DNA of 64,000 nucleotides from Paracidovorax valerianellae (lineage in GTDB: Bacteria > Pseudomonadota > Gammaproteobacteria > Burkholderiales > Burkholderiaceae_C): NCBI RefSeq assembly GCF_900102625.1, contig NZ_FMZC01000001.1:62001-126000 (forward strand), written 5' to 3'. This document shows positions 45,241 through 54,236 of the stretch, piece by piece. The notes beneath the pieces are model-generated. The model was not told where the DNA came from, searched no databases, and saw only the letters and a program-made list of their open reading frames with translations. Made by a program: the position numbers and the translations under genes. The first letter of the stretch is position 1. Each line of letters opens with the position of its first letter.

Positions 45241-45564
45241 TCAGACCCGAAAGCTCTCTCCGCAACCACACCGATCGCGCTCATTCGGATTATTGAATTT
45301 GAACCCTTCGTTCAAACCCTCACGCACGAAATCCAGCTGCGTTCCGTCGATGTAAGCAAGGCTTTTCGGATCGATGAGCACCTTCACTCCATGGTCTTCA
45401 AACACCATGTCTTCCGGACCCTGCTCGTCAACATATTCCAACTTATAGGCCAAGCCAGAACAACCTGTCGTCTTCACGCCAAGCCGAACGCCCACCCCCT
45501 TACCGCGGCGAGACAGGTAGCGGCTCACATGTCGGGCCGCAGCTTCGGTCAATGTGATCGCCAT
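45241..45564 (-). CDS. iscA: A-type Fe-S carrier protein IscA
   Basis: A 107-residue carrier that holds and passes on Fe-S clusters. The three conserved cysteines are in [18 protein letters not shown] and [11 protein letters not shown]. The start [17 protein letters not shown] is the IscA N-terminus; the ATG at 45564 follows GGAG. It lies 14 bp after iscU. A terminator-like hairpin follows the stop by 23 bp, so a large share of transcripts may end here. Confidence 0.96.
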   Translation of the reverse strand: MAITLTEAAARHVSRYLSRRGKGVGVRLGVKTTGCSGLAYKLEYVDEQGPEDMVFEDHGVKVLIDPKSLAYIDGTQLDFVREGLNEGFKFNNPNERDRCGCGESFRV

Positions 45565-45578
45565 GTCACTCCTCCGCC

Positions 45579-45977
45579 TCAAGCAGTGGCCACAGCAGCG
45601 TGCTTGGCCTTGTAGTCTTGAACGGCTGCCTTGATGGCGTCTTCCGCAAGAATGGAGCAATGAATTTTCACGGGAGGCAGAGCCAATTCCTGTGCAATTT
45701 CAGCATTCTTGAGCGCCGCAGCTTCGTCCAACGTTTTACCCTTGACCCATTCGGTCACGAGGGAAGACGAAGCAATAGCAGAACCGCAACCGTAAGTTTT
45801 GAAGCGGGCATCTTCGATCACGCCGGTTTCTGGGTTGACCTTGATTTGCAGTTTCATCACGTCACCGCAGGCAGGTGCGCCCACCATGCCCGTACCCACC
45901 GAATCATCACCCTTGTCGAACGAGCCCACATTGCGAGGATTCTCGTAATGGTCGATCACTTTGTCTGAATAAGCCAT
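45579..45977 (-). CDS. iscU: Fe-S cluster scaffold protein IscU
   Basis: A 132-residue scaffold on which IscS sulfur and iron are built into clusters. The ligand cysteines and Asp are in [37 protein letters not shown] and [17 protein letters not shown]; the last includes the LPPVK motif recognised by HscA. The start [20 protein letters not shown] is typical. It lies 34 bp after iscS and 14 bp before iscA, in the standard order. Confidence 0.97.
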   Translation of the reverse strand: MAYSDKVIDHYENPRNVGSFDKGDDSVGTGMVGAPACGDVMKLQIKVNPETGVIEDARFKTYGCGSAIASSSLVTEWVKGKTLDEAAALKNAEIAQELALPPVKIHCSILAEDAIKAAVQDYKAKHAAVATA

Positions 45978-46011
45978 GATGTTTACCTCTTAAATCTGGT
46001 GTGCGACGCGA

Positions 46012-47232
46012 TCAGTGCGCAGCCCATTGAATGGCGCTGATATCGACGCCGTCTTTGTACATTTCCCACAACGGGCTGAGCTCACGCAACTTCGCCACGT
46101 TATGGCGAATGGTGGACACCGCGTAGTCAATTTCCTCTTCGGTGGTGAAGCGACCAATGGTCATGCGCAAACTGCTGTGAGCCAATTCGTCGCTCCGCCC
46201 TAACGCACGCAGCACATAGCTGGGTTCGAGGCTGGCAGAAGTGCAAGCAGAGCCGGACGAAACCGCCAATCCCTTGATACCCATGATCAGCGACTCGCCT
46301 TCGACGTAGTTGAAACTGATGTTCAGGTTGTGGGGCACGCGGCGCTCCATATCCCCATTGACGAACACCTGTTCAATGTCCTGCAAGCCGTCAAGAAGAC
46401 GCTTTTGCAATGCCTTGGCCTTTGCCAGATCTTGCGCCATCTCTTCACGAGCAATACGGAACGCCTCTCCCATCCCAACGATCTGGTGCGTAGGCAGGGT
46501 GCCGGAACGCATGCCGCGCTCATGCCCGCCGCCGTGCATCTGCGCTTCCAGGCGCACGCGCGGTTTACGGCGTACATACAAAGCACCGATGCCCTTAGGA
46601 CCATAGGTCTTGTGCGAAGCCAAGCTCATCAGGTCCACTGGCAGGGTCGACAGATCAATATCCACCTTGCCCGAGGCCTGTGCCGCGTCAACATGGAAGA
46701 TGACGCCTTTTTCACGACACAGTGCACCAATGGCAGGCAGATCCTGAATCACGCCGATTTCGTTGTTCACGAACATCACGCTCAGCAAAATGGTGTCAGG
46801 GCGGATTGCGGCCTTGAGCACTTCGAAATCGAGCAAACCGTTTTCCAGAACGTCAAGGTAAGTGACTTCAAAACCCTGACGCTCCATCTCACGCATGGTG
46901 TCCAGCACAGCTTTGTGCTCGGTTTTCACCGTAATCAGGTGTTTGCCCTTGCCCTTGTAGAAATGCCCTGCCCCTTTAATGGCAAGGTTGTTGGACTCGG
47001 TCGCGCCACTTGTCCAAACAATTTCGCGGGGATCGGCATTGATCAATCGAGCGACTTCAACACGGGCATTTTCGACCGCTTCTTCAGCCTCCCAACCCCA
47101 CGCATGGCTCCGCGATGCAGGATTGCCGAAATGCTCTCTCAACCAAGGAATCATGGCATCCACGACCCGCGGGTCCACTGGCGTGGTGGCACCGTAGTCG
47201 AGGTAGATAGGAAAGTGCGGGGTCATGTCCAT
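46012..47232 (-). CDS. iscS: cysteine desulfurase IscS
   Basis: A 406-residue PLP enzyme that takes sulfur from cysteine for cluster assembly and tRNA thiolation. Landmarks are [20 protein letters not shown], the PLP Lys in [20 protein letters not shown], and the mobile Cys loop [20 protein letters not shown]. Length is that of group I desulfurases. Two in-frame ATGs (47232 and 47226) are possible; neither has a strong ribosome site. It follows iscR after 88 bp, a gap that holds a GC hairpin (47297-47314). Confidence 0.97.
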   Translation of the reverse strand: MDMTPHFPIYLDYGATTPVDPRVVDAMIPWLREHFGNPASRSHAWGWEAEEAVENARVEVARLINADPREIVWTSGATESNNLAIKGAGHFYKGKGKHLITVKTEHKAVLDTMREMERQGFEVTYLDVLENGLLDFEVLKAAIRPDTILLSVMFVNNEIGVIQDLPAIGALCREKGVIFHVDAAQASGKVDIDLSTLPVDLMSLASHKTYGPKGIGALYVRRKPRVRLEAQMHGGGHERGMRSGTLPTHQIVGMGEAFRIAREEMAQDLAKAKALQKRLLDGLQDIEQVFVNGDMERRVPHNLNISFNYVEGESLIMGIKGLAVSSGSACTSASLEPSYVLRALGRSDELAHSSLRMTIGRFTTEEEIDYAVSTIRHNVAKLRELSPLWEMYKDGVDISAIQWAAH

Positions 47233-47320
47233 GGCTGGCTCAGTAAAGTGTCTGGCTGGCGAGAGTCAGAAATCAAAAATCCGGCGTGTGGTGATAGCCC
47301 GGCGCAGGCCGGGCATCCAA

Positions 47321-47857
47321 TCACGATTTGGCGAACACGTTGCCCAATGCGAAAACCGAATTGGGAGCGTTGACGCGAATAGGCTTGACGACAGGCGTGG
47401 TCGAAATTGCGCGACGAACCACCGGTTTGTCTTCGATCTGCACACCCTTGGCCAACTGATCGTCCACCAGCTTCTGGAGAGTGACAGAATCCAGGAACTC
47501 GACCATTCGCTGGTTCAGCGAAGCCCAGAGTTCGTGTGTCATGCAACGACCCGCTTCGCCAAGGCAATTTTCCTTGCCACCGCATTGCGTTGCATCGATC
47601 GGCTCGTCCACAGAGACAATGATGTCTGCTACGGTGATGTCTGCCGCCTTGCGTGCCAGGGTATAACCGCCACCTGGACCACGCGTCGACTCGACGAGTT
47701 CGTGCCGGCGCAGTTTGCCGAACAGCTGCTCCAGGTACGAGAGCGAAATTTGTTGTCGCTGGCTGATTGCCGCCAGAGTGACGGGGCCATTGTTCTGGCG
47801 CAGGGCCAGATCGATCATGGCGGTGACCGCAAAACGGCCTTTGGTAGTGAGACGCAT
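47321..47857 (-). CDS. iscR: Fe-S cluster regulator IscR
   Basis: A 178-residue Rrf2-family repressor that senses cluster status and controls its own operon. The winged helix is MRLTTKGRFAVTAMIDLALR with AAISQRQQISLSYLEQLFGK and STRGPGGGYTLAR. The cluster ligands are Cys92, Cys98 and Cys105 with His108 (QCGGKENCLGEAGRCMTHEL). The second Cys spacing is C-x6-C, one residue longer than C-x5-C in E. coli IscR as I recall it. The tail after ~140 is Val/Pro-rich and variable. The gene heads the isc run and has a likely promoter at 48021-48056. Confidence 0.96.
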   Translation of the reverse strand: MRLTTKGRFAVTAMIDLALRQNNGPVTLAAISQRQQISLSYLEQLFGKLRRHELVESTRGPGGGYTLARKAADITVADIIVSVDEPIDATQCGGKENCLGEAGRCMTHELWASLNQRMVEFLDSVTLQKLVDDQLAKGVQIEDKPVVRRAISTTPVVKPIRVNAPNSVFALGNVFAKS

Positions 47858-48020
47858 CGCAAGCTCCTTGTCTTCAGGCTTGTCCGTTATAGAAACGCCC
47901 CGAGGCAACATGATTGCCGCCTGAGGCACCGTCTCCGCCCCTAACTCCGTGTCTCACGCCTGAAAAGCTGAGACTTGGGAGCCCTTCATCGTTGGGCTGT
48001 TTTGTTGAGTGTTTCACCCA

Positions 48021-48056
48021 AGTATAGCACAAATCCTTATTGTTTTTGTCGGGTAA
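48021..48056 (-). promoter_or_regulatory. iscR promoter with IscR-like operator
   Basis: On the minus strand an extended -10 (TGC then TATACT, 48026-48021) lies about 165 bp before iscR. Upstream, 48056-48032 begins TTACCCGAC and ends AAGGAT, matching about 19 of 25 positions of the type 1 IscR consensus as I recall it. The site would cover the -35 region, fitting repression by holo-IscR. The right half is weak. Confidence 0.45.
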
Positions 48057-48104
48057 CAAAACCCATCAGTCACCTTTTCCCCCCAGCCGTCGCAAACGCA
48101 GCCG

Positions 48105-50186
48105 TTACAACGCGACGTGATCGCCACCCGCCGCCCCAAAAGCCTGCGCCTTGAGCTGACCCAACTGGTCACGCACACGGGCAGCTTGTTCGAATTCCAG
48201 GTTCCGGGCATGTTCGAGCATGAGCTTTTCGAGCCGCTTGATTTCCCGGGCTACGTCTTTTTCGGACATGTCTTCGACCTGGGCCCGGCGCATCGATTCC
48301 TGCTCCAGCCGATCAGCTTCCTTGCCGGCTTTCTCGCTGTAGACCCCGTCAATCAGGTCTCGCACCTGCTTGACAATGCTCCGCGGCGTAATTCCATTCT
48401 CTTCGTTGTGTGCGATCTGCTTGATGCGCCGACGTTCCGTTTCGCCGATGGCTTTTTTCATGGACTCGGTGACACGGTCCGCATACAAGATGGCCTTGCC
48501 ATTCAAATTTCGGGCGGCGCGGCCAATCGTCTGGATCAAACTCCGCTCGGCACGCAAGAAACCTTCCTTGTCGGCATCCAGGATCGCCACGAGCGACACC
48601 TCAGGAATGTCCAAGCCTTCACGCAGCAGGTTGATACCCACCAGCACGTCGAATGCCCCAAGCCGCAGGTCGCGGATGATTTCCACCCGTTCGACGGTGT
48701 CGATGTCCGAGTGCAGGTAGCGCACCTTGACGCCGTTGTCGCTCAGGTAATCCGTCAGTTGCTCGGCCATCCGCTTGGTCAGCGTCGTGATCAGTACGCG
48801 CTCGCCCTTGTCCACGCGGATGCGGATCTCCTGCAGCACGTCGTCCACCTGATGCGTAGCCGGGCGCACCTCGACCTCGGGGTCGATCAGTCCGGTCGGC
48901 CGGACCACCTGGTCCACGACCTGCCCGGAGTGGGTCTTTTCATAATCCGCTGGCGTGGCCGAGACGAAGATCACCTGGCGCATGCGCGTCTCGAACTCTT
49001 CGAATTTGAGCGGCCGGTTGTCCAGCGCGGACGGCAGGCGAAATCCGTACTCGACCAGGGTCGTCTTCCGGGAGCGGTCGCCGCTGTACATGGCGTTGAG
49101 CTGGCCGATCATCTGGTGGCTCTCGTCCAGGAACATCAGCGCGTCGCTGGGCAGGTAATCCGTCAAGGTGCTGGGCGGGTCCCCCGGGGCAGCGCCCGAC
49201 AGGTGGCGGGTGTAGTTTTCGATGCCCTTGCAGTGCCCCACTTCGCTGAGCATTTCCAGATCGAACCGCGTGCGCTGTTCCAGGCGTTGGGCCTCCACCA
49301 GCTTGCCTTCGGACACGAACTGGCCCAGGCGCTCCGCCAGTTCGAGCTTGATGGTTTCCACCGCCGTGAGCACCTTGTCGCGGGGCGTCACGTAATGGCT
49401 GCTTGGGTACACCGTGAAGCGCGGAATCTTCTGCTTGACCCGGCCAGTGAGCGGATCGAACAGCTGCAGGCTTTCGATCTCGTCATCGAACAACTCGATG
49501 CGGATGGCCAGCTCGGAATGCTCGGCCGGAAACACGTCGATGGTGTCGCCGCGCACGCGGAACTTGCCTCGGCTGAAATCCTGTTCGTTGCGCTGGTATT
49601 GCATCCGGATCAGTTGCCCGATCACGTCGCGCTGGCTGAGCTTGTCGCCCACGCGCAGCGTCATCACCATGCGGTGGTAGCTCTCCGGCTCGCCAATACC
49701 GTAGATCGCCGATACGGTGGCCACGATGACCACGTCGCGGCGCTCCATCAGGCTCTTCGTACACGACAGCCGCATCTGCTCGATGTGCTCGTTGATCGCC
49801 GAGTCCTTCTCGATGAAAAGGTCCCGCTGCGGCACATAGGCTTCCGGTTGGTAATAGTCGTAATAGCTCACGAAGTACTCGACGGCGTTCTTCGGAAAGA
49901 ACTCGCGGAACTCGCTGTAGAGCTGGGCGGCCAGCGTCTTGTTCGGCGCGAAAACGATGGCCGGACGCCCCATTCGCGCGATCACGTTGGCCATGGTGAA
50001 TGTCTTGCCGGAGCCCGTCACCCCCAGCAAGGTCTGGAAGACCTCGCCGTCCTGGATGCCTTCCACGAGCTTTTCGATGGCCTCGGGCTGGTCGCCCGCC
50101 GGAGGATAGGGCTGATACAGCTCGAACGGCGAGTCCGCGAAGCTGACGAACTGGCCGGTCACGGGTTCTGAGATGACTGGGTGCAT
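48105..50186 (-). CDS. uvrB: UvrABC excision nuclease subunit B
   Basis: A 693-residue DNA-repair helicase-like protein. Walker A is [20 protein letters not shown], then [20 protein letters not shown] and the beta-hairpin region [20 protein letters not shown]. Walker B is [17 protein letters not shown], and motifs V and VI are [20 protein letters not shown] and [16 protein letters not shown]. The C-terminal UVR domain ([20 protein letters not shown]) interacts with UvrC. Full length is normal. It is transcribed toward the iscR promoter; no clear terminator was found after the stop. Confidence 0.98.
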   Translation of the reverse strand: MHPVISEPVTGQFVSFADSPFELYQPYPPAGDQPEAIEKLVEGIQDGEVFQTLLGVTGSGKTFTMANVIARMGRPAIVFAPNKTLAAQLYSEFREFFPKNAVEYFVSYYDYYQPEAYVPQRDLFIEKDSAINEHIEQMRLSCTKSLMERRDVVIVATVSAIYGIGEPESYHRMVMTLRVGDKLSQRDVIGQLIRMQYQRNEQDFSRGKFRVRGDTIDVFPAEHSELAIRIELFDDEIESLQLFDPLTGRVKQKIPRFTVYPSSHYVTPRDKVLTAVETIKLELAERLGQFVSEGKLVEAQRLEQRTRFDLEMLSEVGHCKGIENYTRHLSGAAPGDPPSTLTDYLPSDALMFLDESHQMIGQLNAMYSGDRSRKTTLVEYGFRLPSALDNRPLKFEEFETRMRQVIFVSATPADYEKTHSGQVVDQVVRPTGLIDPEVEVRPATHQVDDVLQEIRIRVDKGERVLITTLTKRMAEQLTDYLSDNGVKVRYLHSDIDTVERVEIIRDLRLGAFDVLVGINLLREGLDIPEVSLVAILDADKEGFLRAERSLIQTIGRAARNLNGKAILYADRVTESMKKAIGETERRRIKQIAHNEENGITPRSIVKQVRDLIDGVYSEKAGKEADRLEQESMRRAQVEDMSEKDVAREIKRLEKLMLEHARNLEFEQAARVRDQLGQLKAQAFGAAGGDHVAL

Positions 50187-50290
50187 GGTGTGAGGTCCGC
50201 TTGCGTGGGCCGCTAAAATCTGCGGTTGACCCGAAAGCCTATCGCAGCTTGGGGCGCAACGTCAGATTTCCAACCTCCAAGGACTATTCA

Positions 50291-51487
50291 ATGTCTCTGT
50301 TCACCGCCGTCGAAATGGCCCCCCGCGACCCGATCCTGGGTCTGAATGAGCAATACAACGCGGACACCAACCCGAACAAGGTCAATCTGGGCGTGGGTGT
50401 GTATTTCGACGACAACGGCAAGCTGCCCCTGCTGCAATGCGTGCAGGCCGCCGAAAAGACCATGATGGAAAAGCCGGCCGCGCGCGGCTACCTGCCCATC
50501 GACGGCATCGTGGCCTATGACAACGCGGTGAAGGCGCTGGTGTTCGGTGCGGACAGCGAGCCCGTCACCTCCGGCCGCGTGGCCACGGTGCAGGCCATCG
50601 GCGGCACGGGCGGTCTCAAGATCGGCGCAGACTTCCTGAAGAAGGTCAGCCCCGACGCGAAAGTGCTGATTTCCGATCCGAGCTGGGAAAACCACCGCGC
50701 GCTGTTCACCAACGCCGGCTTCGTGGTTGATTCCTACGCCTACTACGACGCGGCCAAGCGCGGCGTGAACTTCGAAGGCATGCTCGCCAGCCTGAACGCG
50801 GCCGCAGCCGGCACCATCGTCGTGCTGCATGCCTGCTGCCACAACCCGACCGGCTACGACATCACGGCCGAGCAGTGGGACCAGGTCATCGCTGTGGTCA
50901 AGGCCAAGGGCCTGACGCCTTTCCTGGACATGGCCTACCAGGGCTTCGGCCACGGCATCGCCGAAGACGGGGCGGTGATCGGCAAATTCGTGGCCGCCGG
51001 ACTCAACTTCTTCGTCTCCACCTCGTTCAGCAAGAGCTTCAGCCTGTACGGTGAGCGCGTGGGCGGCCTGTCGGTGCTGTGCGCCGACAAGGAAGAAGCC
51101 AGCCGCGTGCTGAGCCAGCTCAAGATCGCCATTCGCACCAACTACTCCAACCCACCCATCCATGGCGGCGCCGTCGTCGCGGCCGTGCTCGGCAACCCCG
51201 AGTTGCGCGCGCTGTGGGAAAAGGAACTGGGCGAAATGCGCGTGCGCATCAAGGCCATGCGCCAGAAGCTCGTCGACGGCCTGAAGGCTGCCGGTGTGAA
51301 GCAGGACATGTCGTTCATCACCAGCCAGATCGGCATGTTCAGCTACTCCGGTCTGTCCAAGGACCAGATGGTGCGCCTGCGCAGCGAGTTCGGCGTGTAC
51401 GGCACTGACACCGGCCGCATGTGCGTGGCTGCGCTCAACAGCAAGAACATCGACTACGTCTGCCAATCGATTGCGAAGGTGGTCTGA
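50291..51487 (+). CDS. aspartate/aromatic aminotransferase
   Basis: A 398-residue class I PLP aminotransferase of the AspC/TyrB subfamily. The N-terminus is MSLFTAVEMAPRDPILGLNE, followed by KVNLGVGVYFDDNGKLPLL. The PLP region holds HACCHNPTGYDITAEQWDQV and the Lys in FVSTSFSKSFSLYGERVGG; the carboxylate-binding Arg is in GRMCVAALNSKNI or nearby. Aspartate or aromatic 2-oxo acids are likely substrates, but the choice cannot be read from sequence. ATG 50291 follows AAGGA. It is divergent from uvrB. Confidence 0.93.
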   Translation: MSLFTAVEMAPRDPILGLNEQYNADTNPNKVNLGVGVYFDDNGKLPLLQCVQAAEKTMMEKPAARGYLPIDGIVAYDNAVKALVFGADSEPVTSGRVATVQAIGGTGGLKIGADFLKKVSPDAKVLISDPSWENHRALFTNAGFVVDSYAYYDAAKRGVNFEGMLASLNAAAAGTIVVLHACCHNPTGYDITAEQWDQVIAVVKAKGLTPFLDMAYQGFGHGIAEDGAVIGKFVAAGLNFFVSTSFSKSFSLYGERVGGLSVLCADKEEASRVLSQLKIAIRTNYSNPPIHGGAVVAAVLGNPELRALWEKELGEMRVRIKAMRQKLVDGLKAAGVKQDMSFITSQIGMFSYSGLSKDQMVRLRSEFGVYGTDTGRMCVAALNSKNIDYVCQSIAKVV

Positions 51488-51582
51488 CGCTCGCCCTTAC
51501 CGCTTCGCCACCCGCCCCGGCCTGAGCCGCATAGCGCCGGCCCAGGCCACGGTTTTCGATGCCTTGGGCCCGCGAGACGTGA

Positions 51583-52194
51583 ATGGATGACCCATTGAAT
51601 CCCGGTGCGGCGTTGCAGCGCCGCTTCGTGAGCGAAACGCTCCAGAACCCGTACAACGCGGCCATTCTGGAGCGTTTGCCGCTTCTGGCATTGCCCGATG
51701 CGTGGCTGGTGGCGGGCTGCCTGTTCCAGACAGTGTGGAACCTGCAGGCAGGCTTGCCGCCCACGGCCCACATCAAGGACTACGACCTGTTCTATTTCGA
51801 CGCCTCGGATCTTTCCGAGCCCGCTGAGCAACAGGTGCAGGCACGGGTGACCGCCCTCTTCGCGGATCTGCCGATCACCGTGGAAGCCAAGAACCAAGCC
51901 CGCGTGCACGTCTGGTACGAGCAGTGGTTCGGCCACCCCTACAGCGAACTGCGGTCATCCCGCCATGGCATCGAGCGATTTCTGGTGCCCTGCACCTGCG
52001 TGGGACTGCAGCCCGGCGCCACGGACGAGACGCCGGTCCTTCATGCCCCGTACGGGCTGGAGGAACTGTATGCCGGCATCCTGCGGCCCAATCCACAGTG
52101 CCCGCATCTGCCGCTCTTCCAGGCCAAGGCACAGAGCTACCGCGACCGCTGGAACTGGCTCGTGATTCAAGAGGCGACAGGCAAGCCTGCCTGA
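51583..52194 (+). CDS. nucleotidyltransferase family protein (DUF925 type)
   Basis: A 203-residue protein of the NTP_transf_6 group within the polymerase-beta-like superfamily. The candidate metal site is HIKDYDLFYFDASDLSEPAE, with D-x-D spacing, preceded by WLVAGCLFQTVWNLQAGLPP. Later blocks are NQARVHVWYEQWFGHPYSEL and LHAPYGLEELYAGILRPN. The target of nucleotidyl transfer is unknown for the family. The start at 51583 fits the conserved region; no strong ribosome site precedes it. It is convergent with the DODA-type dioxygenase gene, and repeat copy 4 fills the gap. Confidence 0.8.
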   Translation: MDDPLNPGAALQRRFVSETLQNPYNAAILERLPLLALPDAWLVAGCLFQTVWNLQAGLPPTAHIKDYDLFYFDASDLSEPAEQQVQARVTALFADLPITVEAKNQARVHVWYEQWFGHPYSELRSSRHGIERFLVPCTCVGLQPGATDETPVLHAPYGLEELYAGILRPNPQCPHLPLFQAKAQSYRDRWNWLVIQEATGKPA

Positions 52195-52210
52195 GCCGCG
52201 CTGGCGATCA

Positions 52211-52271
52211 TTGGTCCTGGAGGCCTCCAGCGCATATAAAACGCCGGTGAGTAGCTATAAAAATAATAGCA
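52211..52271 (-). repeat. 61-bp dispersed repeat, copy 4 (intergenic)
   Basis: On the minus strand: TGCTATTATTTTTATAGC (18), a 20-nt centre, GCGCTGGAGGCC (12), then TCCAGGACCAA (11, divergent tail). It sits between the convergent nucleotidyltransferase and dioxygenase genes, 8 bp from the dioxygenase stop. Confidence 0.8.
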
Positions 52272-52279
52272 AACTGCCG

Positions 52280-53200
52280 CTACCCCCACAACACCGAGCG
52301 CATCGAGATAGAGGCCGACTGGTAGCCGGTGTTGAAGAACCTCGGCATTTCGCGGGCGTCGACCGCGGCGGCGGCGTACAGCAGCGGCAGGTAGTGCTCG
52401 TGGCTCGGGTGGGCTTGCTGCGCGAGCGGCCCCAGCCGCTGAAAGTGCTGAAGCGCATCCAGATCGCCCTGCTTGATCTGGTTTTGCACCACCGTGTCGA
52501 ACTCCGTCGCCCAGTCGTATGCCTCGTGGGGCGCGGTGCCGCGGCGGGTCACCCGCAGGTTGTGCACGATATTGCCGCTGCCCACGATGAGCACGCCGCG
52601 CTCGCGCAGCGCGCGCAACTGGCGCCCCAGCGCATAGTGCTCGGCCGGCGGGCGGCTGTAGTCCATGCTGAGCTGCAGCACGGGAATGTCGGCGGCCGGA
52701 AGCATCGGCTTCAGCACGGACCAGGCCCCGTGGTCGAGCCCCCACTCGCTCGCATCCACCGCCAACGGCTTGCCGGTGACCGGCGATTTCAGCTCGCCCG
52801 CCAGTCGAGCGGCAACCACCGGTGCGCCCGGCGCCGGGTATTGCTGGTCGAACAATGCTTGCGGAAAGCCGCCGAAGTCGTGAATCGTGCGGGGCGACGC
52901 CATGCCGGTGATCTGCCAACCACCCCGCGTCAGCCAGTGCGCGGAGATACAAAGGATCAACTGCGGCGGTGTGCCTCGCGCCCGCAGTTCGGTGCCCATG
53001 GACTGCCAGGCGCGGCGCCACTCGTTGTCTTCGATGGCGTTCATCGGGCTTCCGTGGCCGACGAACAGCACCGGCATGCGGGGCGACGGCTTGAGCGATT
53101 GCAGCCCGTTGGCCTTGGCAGCGCTGGACAAAGGGCTCATGAAGACTCCTGGAAGGCTGGCCAAACCCGCCAGGGCGGCCACGGACGTTCTGCGCTGCAT
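52280..53200 (-). CDS. ygiD: 4,5-DOPA dioxygenase extradiol family protein (YgiD-like)
   Basis: A 306-residue class III extradiol dioxygenase homologue, a zinc or iron enzyme acting on catechols such as DOPA. Metal-ligand regions are FVGHGSPMNAIEDNEWRRAW, LCISAHWLTRGGWQITGMAS, and the C-terminal HPSHEHYLPLLYAAAAVDA. The N-terminus is unusual: MQRRTSVAALAGLASLPGVF followed by MSPLSSAAKA looks like a twin-arginine-style export signal, whereas E. coli YgiD is cytoplasmic. If the signal is false, translation could start at M22 or later. Nearby genes give no substrate clue. Confidence 0.85.
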   Translation of the reverse strand: MQRRTSVAALAGLASLPGVFMSPLSSAAKANGLQSLKPSPRMPVLFVGHGSPMNAIEDNEWRRAWQSMGTELRARGTPPQLILCISAHWLTRGGWQITGMASPRTIHDFGGFPQALFDQQYPAPGAPVVAARLAGELKSPVTGKPLAVDASEWGLDHGAWSVLKPMLPAADIPVLQLSMDYSRPPAEHYALGRQLRALRERGVLIVGSGNIVHNLRVTRRGTAPHEAYDWATEFDTVVQNQIKQGDLDALQHFQRLGPLAQQAHPSHEHYLPLLYAAAAVDAREMPRFFNTGYQSASISMRSVLWG

Positions 53201-53351
53201 ACGGAAGTGAAGGTGTTTAATTTTGTATAACCGCACAGACGGAGCAGCACCGCGGTGCGAAGTTCCTGCGGATCGCCGCGCGATCAGCCCTGCTGGCTTG
53301 CGCATTGTTTCATCCCTTCATCGACCGTCCTTACCTTTTCATTCGCCGCCC

Positions 53352-54233
53352 ATGACGTCTTCGAATCTGCTGCCCCTGCGGGGTGTGCGCATCCTGAGCC
53401 TGGCTTTGAACCTGCCGGGTCCCGCCGCCCTGCTGCGCTGCCAGCGTCTGGGAGCCGCGTGCACCAAGCTCGAACCGCTGCCCCCGGAAGGCCACGTCAG
53501 CGCGGACCCGATGGCGCTGTACAGCCCGCCGGCCTACGCGGCGATGCACGAACAGGTCCGGGTGCTGCAGGCGCATCTCAAGACAGACGACGGCCAGGCC
53601 CTGCTGCAGGCCGAATTGGAGCGCGCCGATGTGCTCATCACTTCCTTTCGCCCCTCGGCGCTGGCCAAGCTCGGGCTGAGCTGGGAGGCGCTGCAGGCGC
53701 GCTACCCGCAGTTGTCGATGGTGCGCATCGTCGGCGCGCCCGGCGCCCGCGCCGAAGAGCCCGGGCATGACCTCACCTATCTGGCGGACGTGGGCTTGGT
53801 CACCGGCACCGCCCTGCCCCCGACCCTCTACGCCGACATGGGCGGTGCGCTGATGGCCAGCGAAGCGGTGTTGCAAGTGCAACTGGCGCGCGCCGCGTCG
53901 GGCCAGGGCGCCTGCATCGACATCGCCTTGTCGGACGCCGCGGCGTGGCTTGCCCAGCCGCGCGACTGGGGCCTGACCCTGCCCGCTGGCGACGTGGGCG
54001 GTGCGCATGCGGGCTATCGCGTCTATGCGTACGTGGACGGGCGGGTGGCGGTGGCGGCGCTGGAGCCGCATTTCTTCGCGCGACTGATTTCGGCGGCCGG
54101 CCTGCCCCCTGGCACCGACCCTCGGTTGCCAGACACCCATGCAGGCATCGCGGCGTTTTTGCAAAAACAGACCCGTGCCGCACTCGACAGCCTCGCCGTG
54201 CGCGAGGACGTTCCTCTGCACACGCTGGACTGA
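53352..54233 (+). CDS. CaiB/BaiF (type III) CoA-transferase family protein, short form
   Basis: A 293-residue type III CoA-transferase homologue. The N-terminal block LLPLRGVRILSLALNLPGPA and the GxK-like RLGAACTKLEPLPPEGHVSA match the family, and the catalytic Asp is probably in EPGHDLTYLADVGLVTG. SFRPSALAKLGLSWEALQAR is another conserved block. Full-length members have about 360-400 residues, so this form is short at the C-terminus and may be degenerate or specialised. It stops 3 bp before the GTG of the cold-shock/DUF1294 gene, so the two are co-transcribed. Confidence 0.82.
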   Translation: MTSSNLLPLRGVRILSLALNLPGPAALLRCQRLGAACTKLEPLPPEGHVSADPMALYSPPAYAAMHEQVRVLQAHLKTDDGQALLQAELERADVLITSFRPSALAKLGLSWEALQARYPQLSMVRIVGAPGARAEEPGHDLTYLADVGLVTGTALPPTLYADMGGALMASEAVLQVQLARAASGQGACIDIALSDAAAWLAQPRDWGLTLPAGDVGGAHAGYRVYAYVDGRVAVAALEPHFFARLISAAGLPPGTDPRLPDTHAGIAAFLQKQTRAALDSLAVREDVPLHTLD

Positions 54234-54236
54234 CCC

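Noticed and set aside
47297-47314. GC hairpin between iscR and iscS as a terminator
   Set aside because: The 7-bp stem with a tetraloop has no T-run right after it on the minus strand, so it may be an mRNA-processing or stability element at most.
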